Positions 5,864-8,557 of a DNA stretch of 8,557 bases are shown in pieces. Made by a program: the position numbers and the translations under genes. Origin of the DNA: Trueperaceae bacterium. GTDB lineage: Bacteria; Deinococcota; Deinococci; Deinococcales; Trueperaceae. The stretch is taken from assembly GCA_007122815.1 (NCBI GenBank), contig SKSV01000149.1:1-8557 (forward strand), given 5' to 3'. How positions within the stretch are numbered: position 1 is the first letter of the stretch; the number at the start of each line of letters is the position of its first letter. The notes under the pieces are model-generated. The model ran no database searches. It saw only the letters and a program-made list of their open reading frames with translations, and was not told where the DNA came from.

Positions 5864-7102
5864 CCCTACCGGCACCGTCGCGACCGGCCCGCCCAGGAGG
5901 TTGCCGAGGGTGGTGGAGCGCAGCACCGCCAGGTTGGCCTGCACGTAAGCGGCGTCGTCGGCAACGAGCGGCGCGAGCAGCGGCGGCGCCACCCTGACCG
6001 TCGGTAACACGAGCGCGTGGTAGCCCGAGGAAGACTGCCAGAAGGCCGAGCGCAGGCGCTCGCGCTCGGCGCTGAGGCGCTCCAGATCACCTGGGGATCG
6101 CGCGCTCACCGCCAGGATGCGGCTGACCACGCGCGGGTCCATCGAGGCGCCGTCGCGCTCTAGCATCTCGCGGTAGAGCCCGTACGCCTCGTGGGCGGCG
6201 AAGCTCCCGAAGCGCTCGAAGAGCCCATCGAGCTCGACGAGCTCGGTCGAGGGGCGAACGGTGATCGAGTGACCGGCCTCCTCGAGGGCGGCGAGGGCCG
6301 ACCGGCACACCTCGGCCACGCCCACATCCAGCGACTCCCAGAACACGCTCGAGGGAGCCAAGAGGCTCCAGCGCTGAGGCGGCGCCGGCAGCGGCCGCGG
6401 TCGTGCGCCCGCCATCACCTGGGCCAGGACCCAGGCGTCGTCCGCGTCGCGCGCGATCGGTCCGAGCGTGTCGAGGGTGGTGGAGAGCGCTACGGTGCCT
6501 TCGGTCGGGATCCAGCCGTCGGTGGTCTTGAGGCCGACGAGGCCGTTGAACGAGGCCGGGATGCGCACCGAGCCTCCGGTGTCGCTCCCTACCGCGATGG
6601 CCGCCAGCCCCGTCGCCACCGCCACGGCGGAGCCCGACGAGGACCCGCCGGGTACGCGCGTGGCATCGATCGAGTTGGGCGGAGTGCCGACGAATGGGTT
6701 GATCCCCAAGCCGCTGAAAGCCAGCTCCGTCATCGTCGTCTTGCCGAGGAACACGGCTCCGGCAGCAGCCAGACGTGCTGCCACCGGAGCGTCCGACACG
6801 GCAGGCGCGCGCGCCATGAGCGGTGGGCTGCCGGCGCCTGTGACCTCACCTGCGGTATCGATGAGGTCCTTGATCGCGATGGGAACGCCGTCGAGAGGTC
6901 CGCGGCGGGCGCCCGCCGCGCTGCGCTCGGACGCCTCGCGCGCCTGCCGAAGAGCCCGCTCGGCGCTCACCAGCCGGTAGACGCTCCCGACCTCGATGCG
7001 CTCGAGGTAGGTCTCGGTCACCTCCAGCGGGTCGAGTTGGCGGTCGTCGTACGCCTGGGCCAGCTGGAGCGCGCTCATGCGGGTGGGATCGAGATCGCTC
7101 AT
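5729..7102 (-). CDS. Amidase, amidase-signature (AS) family
   Basis: A 457-residue Ser-cisSer-Lys amidohydrolase, probably cytoplasmic. The triad is visible. Lys78 lies in GVPIAIKDLIDTAG, the cis-Ser154 in PGGSSSGSAVAVA, and the nucleophile Ser178 in GSDTGGSVRIPASFNGLVGLK. The 24-residue gap between the two serines is exactly that of characterised members. The protein also ends normally, with GLPVGLSFATAPGGDG and then ALALAKAAQAL. It is not GatA: gatB/gatC are absent and the segment after the nucleophile (KTTDGWIPTEGTVALSTTLDTLGP) is of the general amidase type. The substrate cannot be told; this family hydrolyses many carboxamides. I prefer ATG 7102, whose upstream bases TATGGT-GCCGC make a leaderless start. 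A frame extension to 7165 adds 21 residues with no family likeness. Its 3' end overlaps the transporter gene by 135 bases tail to tail. Confidence 0.93.
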   Translation of the reverse strand: MSDLDPTRMSALQLAQAYDDRQLDPLEVTETYLERIEVGSVYRLVSAERALRQAREASERSAAGARRGPLDGVPIAIKDLIDTAGEVTGAGSPPLMARAPAVSDAPVAARLAAAGAVFLGKTTMTELAFSGLGINPFVGTPPNSIDATRVPGGSSSGSAVAVATGLAAIAVGSDTGGSVRIPASFNGLVGLKTTDGWIPTEGTVALSTTLDTLGPIARDADDAWVLAQVMAGARPRPLPAPPQRWSLLAPSSVFWESLDVGVAEVCRSALAALEEAGHSITVRPSTELVELDGLFERFGSFAAHEAYGLYREMLERDGASMDPRVVSRILAVSARSPGDLERLSAERERLRSAFWQSSSGYHALVLPTVRVAPPLLAPLVADDAAYVQANLAVLRSTTLGNLLGGPVATVPVGLDGLGLPVGLSFATAPGGDGQALALAKAAQALVASRRLRLRFGW

Positions 7103-7107
7103 GCGGC

Positions 7108-7113
7108 ACCATA
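7108..7113 (-). promoter_or_regulatory. -10 box of the amidase, leaderless type
   Basis: TATGGT on the minus strand ends five bases (GCCGC) before ATG 7102, matching the arrangement at the permease and tgt. No Shine-Dalgarno sequence is present. A GTGACC further upstream is too close (13 bp) to be a standard -35. Confidence 0.45.
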
Positions 7114-7169
7114 CCGGCAGCGCGGTGGTCACCCGGCGCCAGCGCTCGCGGGCGCGCGCAAGCACGCGG

Positions 7170-7190
7170 TAGCATGGCGGTACGAGGAGG
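7170..7190 (+). promoter_or_regulatory. -10 box and RBS that fix the start of the small acidic gene
   Basis: TAGCAT (7170-7175) overlaps an ATG at 7174. GAGGAGG (7184-7190) lies seven bases before the ATG at 7198. If the box is a real -10, the upstream ATG would not be in the mRNA, so 7198 is the better start. Confidence 0.45.
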
Positions 7191-7197
7191 GCGCTGC

Positions 7198-7476
7198 ATG
7201 CAGAGGACCCGAGCGGAGCTCGAGGCGATGGCGCACGACGACCTGGTAGCGCGCGTGCTCGAACTGCAGGACATGCTCAAGGAGGGCCTCGCCGTGCGTG
7301 ACGCCCTACATGGGGTGCTCAACCACCTGCTCAACGCCAAGCAGGAGGAGGTGGCGCGCTACGCCGACGGCGACCCGACGGAGTGGGACGAAGAGGACGC
7401 GGAACTCGCCGAGGCGTGGGCGGCCGCGCGCCACGCCGTGTCCAACCCCCTCGGCCTGGCGCGCGGCGCCCGCTAG
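7198..7476 (+). CDS. Small acidic, helical protein of unknown function
   Basis: A 92-residue soluble protein that I do not recognise. The first part (about 5-55) reads as two amphipathic helices: RAELEAMAHDDLVARVLELQDML, then RDALHGVLNHLLNAKQEEVARYA. They are rich in Leu, Val, Glu and Asp and would suit a helical hairpin or small coiled-coil dimer. An acidic turn, DGDPTEWDEEDAELAEAW (58-75), follows, then a short basic end. There is no cysteine, membrane segment or known motif. Codon third positions are overwhelmingly G or C and a good RBS precedes it, so it is very probably a real gene. It is divergent from the amidase and ends just before the repeat cluster at 7482. An in-frame ATG at 7174 would add eight residues (less likely). 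Confidence 0.75.
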   Translation: MQRTRAELEAMAHDDLVARVLELQDMLKEGLAVRDALHGVLNHLLNAKQEEVARYADGDPTEWDEEDAELAEAWAAARHAVSNPLGLARGAR

Positions 7477-7481
7477 CAGGT

Positions 7482-7549
7482 CAGCGTTCCGCCCGAACCA
7501 CTACAACCACCCAGCGTCCCGCCAGAACTACTCAGCGTTCCGCCCGAAC
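7482..7549. repeat. Three imperfect 17-bp direct repeats at the 3' end of the lipoprotein gene
   Basis: CAGCGTTCCGCCCGAAC occurs at 7482-7498 and exactly again at 7533-7549. A copy with two changes (CAGCGTCCCGCCAGAAC) lies between, at 7512-7528. Start-to-start spacing is 30 and 21 bp. The rightmost copy is the coding end of the minus-strand lipoprotein and encodes its last residues, VRAER, next to the stop. The leftmost copy read on the same strand again spells VRAER-stop. So the gene's tail appears to have been copied downstream of itself. Confidence 0.75.
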
Positions 7550-8248
7550 GATGATGAGTGACCCGTGCCGGTTCGCCGGCACGTCGAAGGTCCCCCTGAC
7601 GTCAACCGGTCCGAGACCGGATTCGGTCATGAGCCCAGACGCCTCGAAGCTGCCAACCAGGCGCGTCGCGGAGTCGGTCGTCAACGTCCAGGTCAGGTCG
7701 CCCGAGTAGACCTCGTCGTCGGTATCGCCGAAGAAGATGCTGGCGACGGTGCCACCCTCTCCCTCCGCGCTGTCGTCGGCCTCCACGAGCACTATGGCGA
7801 ACTCCTGCTGCACCCGCTCGTTCTGCACCAGCGACACGCTCACGAAGCGCGCGCCGTCCTCGTCTTCGCCGCGCAAGCCGAAAGCCACGTTGTGTGCCTC
7901 TGGGTCGCTGTCCTCGCTGACAGGCTCTCCCCTGAACGACCCCACCACCGGCGCCGCCCCCGCTACCTCGACCTCGTAGCTACCACTGTAGAAGTCGAGG
8001 TCGAAGTCCGGACCGTAGCGGATGGTGACGTCCCCGAAGACCTGGCCGTAGATGCTGACGAACATGCGGTCGACGATGCGATCCACCGCCCTGCGCACTA
8101 GCCGGTCCACCACGGCGTCCACGGCGTGCCTGACGGCACGATCGACGGCGCGGTCGACTATCCGCGTGGTGGGCGGGACACACGCCGCCAGCACGAGCGC
8201 CAGGCTCGCCACCAACAACCAAGCTGCCCTGCTCCTGACGTGCTTCAT
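7532..8248 (-). CDS. Lipoprotein with eight tetrapeptide repeats and a beta-rich C-terminal domain
   Basis: A 238-residue exported lipoprotein of unknown function. The N-terminus KHVRSR, a hydrophobic core and LAAC with Cys23 make a clear signal peptidase II lipobox. The mature protein begins with residues 30-61, eight unbroken tetrapeptides of the form aliphatic-Val-(Asp/Arg)-(Arg/His/Ala), for example IVDR, AVDR, LVRR. All eight have Val at place two. This should form a long amphipathic helix with Arg-Asp pairs. From about 65 to 235 the chain is beta-rich and acidic (YGPDFDLDFYSGSYEVEV, GEDEDGARFVSVSLVQNE, YSGDLTWTLTT, LVGSFEASGL, VRGTFDVPA), like a small beta-barrel or sandwich. There is no catalytic motif. 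ATG 8248 is preceded by GAGGAG at nine bases. It may sit on the outer face of a membrane, with the helix as stalk or assembly element (inference). Confidence 0.85.
   Translation of the reverse strand: MKHVRSRAAWLLVASLALVLAACVPPTTRIVDRAVDRAVRHAVDAVVDRLVRRAVDRIVDRMFVSIYGQVFGDVTIRYGPDFDLDFYSGSYEVEVAGAAPVVGSFRGEPVSEDSDPEAHNVAFGLRGEDEDGARFVSVSLVQNERVQQEFAIVLVEADDSAEGEGGTVASIFFGDTDDEVYSGDLTWTLTTDSATRLVGSFEASGLMTESGLGPVDVRGTFDVPANRHGSLIIVRAER
8066..8161 (-). repeat. Degenerate 12-bp coding repeats (8 units) in the lipoprotein gene
   Basis: These 96 bases encode the eight tetrapeptides at residues 30-61. At DNA level the units are degenerate forms of a GTCGACCGC-like 12-mer. The diverged third positions and the strictly kept Val suggest an old expansion maintained by selection on the protein, and not fresh slippage. 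Confidence 0.7.
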
Positions 8249-8288
8249 CGCGTAGCGCTCCTCTCGGCAACGGCGCGGCCAACCGAAT

Positions 8289-8312
8289 GGGAGGCCCTCA
8301 ACAGGGCCTCCC
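8289..8312 (-). terminator. 10-bp hairpin downstream of the tRNA-Asn remnant
   Basis: GGGAGGCCCT (8289-8298) and AGGGCCTCCC (8303-8312) pair perfectly around a four-base loop. On the minus strand it lies about 27 bases after the CCA of the tRNA-Asn remnant, where the tRNA terminator would be, and upstream of the lipoprotein start. Only a weak T-containing stretch (ATTCGGTT) follows. It was probably the original tRNA-Asn terminator. Confidence 0.5.
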
Positions 8313-8339
8313 TACGGCGCCGCCCGTGCGGCCTGGACA

Positions 8340-8380
8340 TGGCTCGGCGGGTAGGATTCGAACCTACGACCAATCGGTTA
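8340..8380 (-). pseudogene. 3' fragment of a tRNA-Asn gene: probable attachment-site scar of an integrative element
   Basis: On the minus strand the 41 bases run from the 3' side of an anticodon loop to an encoded CCA. TAA is followed by the 3' anticodon stem CCGAT, variable loop TGGTC, T arm GTAGG-TTCGAAT-CCTAC, acceptor strand CCGCCGA, discriminator G and CCA. From memory this is the 3' part of bacterial tRNA-Asn(GTT), whose loop normally continues as CTGTTAA. The matching 5' half is absent. The bases before it (GGAAAGAAA) cannot pair with CCGAT, and no TCGGCGG acceptor strand lies in the next 100 bases. Similarity ends in the anticodon loop, a favoured crossover point of tyrosine integrases. 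The chromosome would lie to the left and the element to the right. Confidence 0.75.
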
Positions 8381-8557
8381 TTTCTTTCCACTATGTCCGC
8401 TGGTTCCGGATCATGGCCACTGAGTACCGACTGGAGCACGAATACCGCCTTCATCTGATTCTACTCATTGCCGCCCCGTATCTAGCAGTTTCAGGTGGTG
8501 CCGGGTAGGTTGGCACACAAGATGGCACACAGTAAGACGGCAGCATGGCGATGGGCC
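8381..8557. mobile_element. Left end of a probable integrative element (no gene visible yet)
   Basis: These 177 bases carry no convincing gene and have about 55% GC by hand count, clearly below the rest of the window. They abut the broken tRNA-Asn. They contain TGGCACACA twice, 12 bp apart. An ATG at 8522 opens a frame to the window edge with no RBS, which is too short to judge. The stretch is best read as the terminal, recombinase-binding part of a tRNA-targeted element that continues beyond the window. Confidence 0.45.
8511..8531. repeat. 9-bp direct repeat with 12-bp period
   Basis: TGGCACACA at 8511-8519 and again at 8523-8531, with AGA between. They lie about 130 bp from the presumed crossover site. 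Short direct repeats at roughly one helical turn in this position resemble the arm-type sites bound by lambda-class tyrosine integrases. The role is inferred from place and spacing only. Confidence 0.45.

Noticed and set aside
5729..7102. Naming the amidase gatA
   Set aside because: The triad positions are close to those of GatA, but gatB and gatC are absent and the region after the nucleophile is of the general amidase type.
7103..7165. Longer amidase start at 7165
   Set aside because: The extra 21 residues show no family likeness, and a -10-like box lies between that codon and ATG 7102.
6191..7249. 352-residue + strand frame opposite the amidase
   Set aside because: It is the antisense of a clear amidase. 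It is Arg/Gly-rich with no motif.
7482..7549. CRISPR-like array
   Set aside because: There are only three 17-bp units with unequal spacing (30 and 21 bp), one of them coding. No spacer structure or cas gene is seen.
8340..8416. A complete tRNA gene at 8340-8416 (minus strand)
   Set aside because: The 5' acceptor strand, D arm and 5' anticodon stem are missing. Only the 3' 41 bases match.
8245..8508. Open frames across the tRNA-Asn remnant on both strands (containing VGSNPTRR or GRIRTYDQ peptides)
   Set aside because: Those peptides are the well-known false translations of a tRNA T arm and acceptor. They overlap the tRNA fragment and the hairpin, and no RBS supports them.
8522..8557. Start of an integrase gene at ATG 8522
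   Set aside because: Only 12 codons are visible, with no RBS and no recognisable motif. It overlaps the direct repeat.

Overview
The window is GC-rich (roughly 68-70% by eye) bacterial chromosomal DNA with tightly packed genes. Several genes appear to be transcribed without a 5' leader: a TANNNT -10 box ends 5-6 bases before the start codon. Together with the gene content (a 3D-domain secreted protein, a LolC/E-type permease next to recX, small lipoproteins), this suggests the Deinococcota, perhaps a Trueperaceae-like lineage. That placement is an inference and not proven by the sequence.

Layout, left to right. (1) Positions 2-415 hold the end of an unrecognised + strand gene. (2) tgt, the queuosine tRNA-guanine transglycosylase, lies on the minus strand at 458-1798. 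(3) Divergent from it is a secreted 3D-domain (RlpA/YuiC-like) protein at 1947-2615. (4) A FtsX/LolC-family ABC permease (2659-3840) overlaps recX (3837-4346) by four bases. (5) A tRNA-Pro(CGG) gene with its own promoter is followed by a perfect 15-bp hairpin. (6) A leader with two tandem 18-nt hairpin repeats precedes a VUT/YhhQ-family membrane transporter (4769-5863). The 3' end of this gene runs 135 bases into (7) an amidase on the opposite strand (5729-7102). (8) A small acidic gene of unknown function sits at 7198-7476. (9) Three direct repeats overlap the 3' end of (10) a minus-strand lipoprotein (7532-8248) whose N-terminal part is eight consecutive tetrapeptide repeats. (11) Positions 8249-8557 carry no gene. 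They hold a hairpin, the 3' 41 bases of a broken tRNA-Asn gene, and less GC-rich DNA containing a 9-bp direct repeat.

How the parts relate. tgt and the VUT transporter can form a queuosine salvage pair: import of preQ0, preQ1 or queuine, then base exchange into tRNA. The permease and recX form a translationally coupled pair with no obvious functional link. The right edge is best read as the attachment-site scar of a tRNA-Asn-targeted integrative element that starts at about 8381 and runs out of the window. That is the strongest hint of an accessory region here. I found no defence system, CRISPR array or transposase in the visible part.
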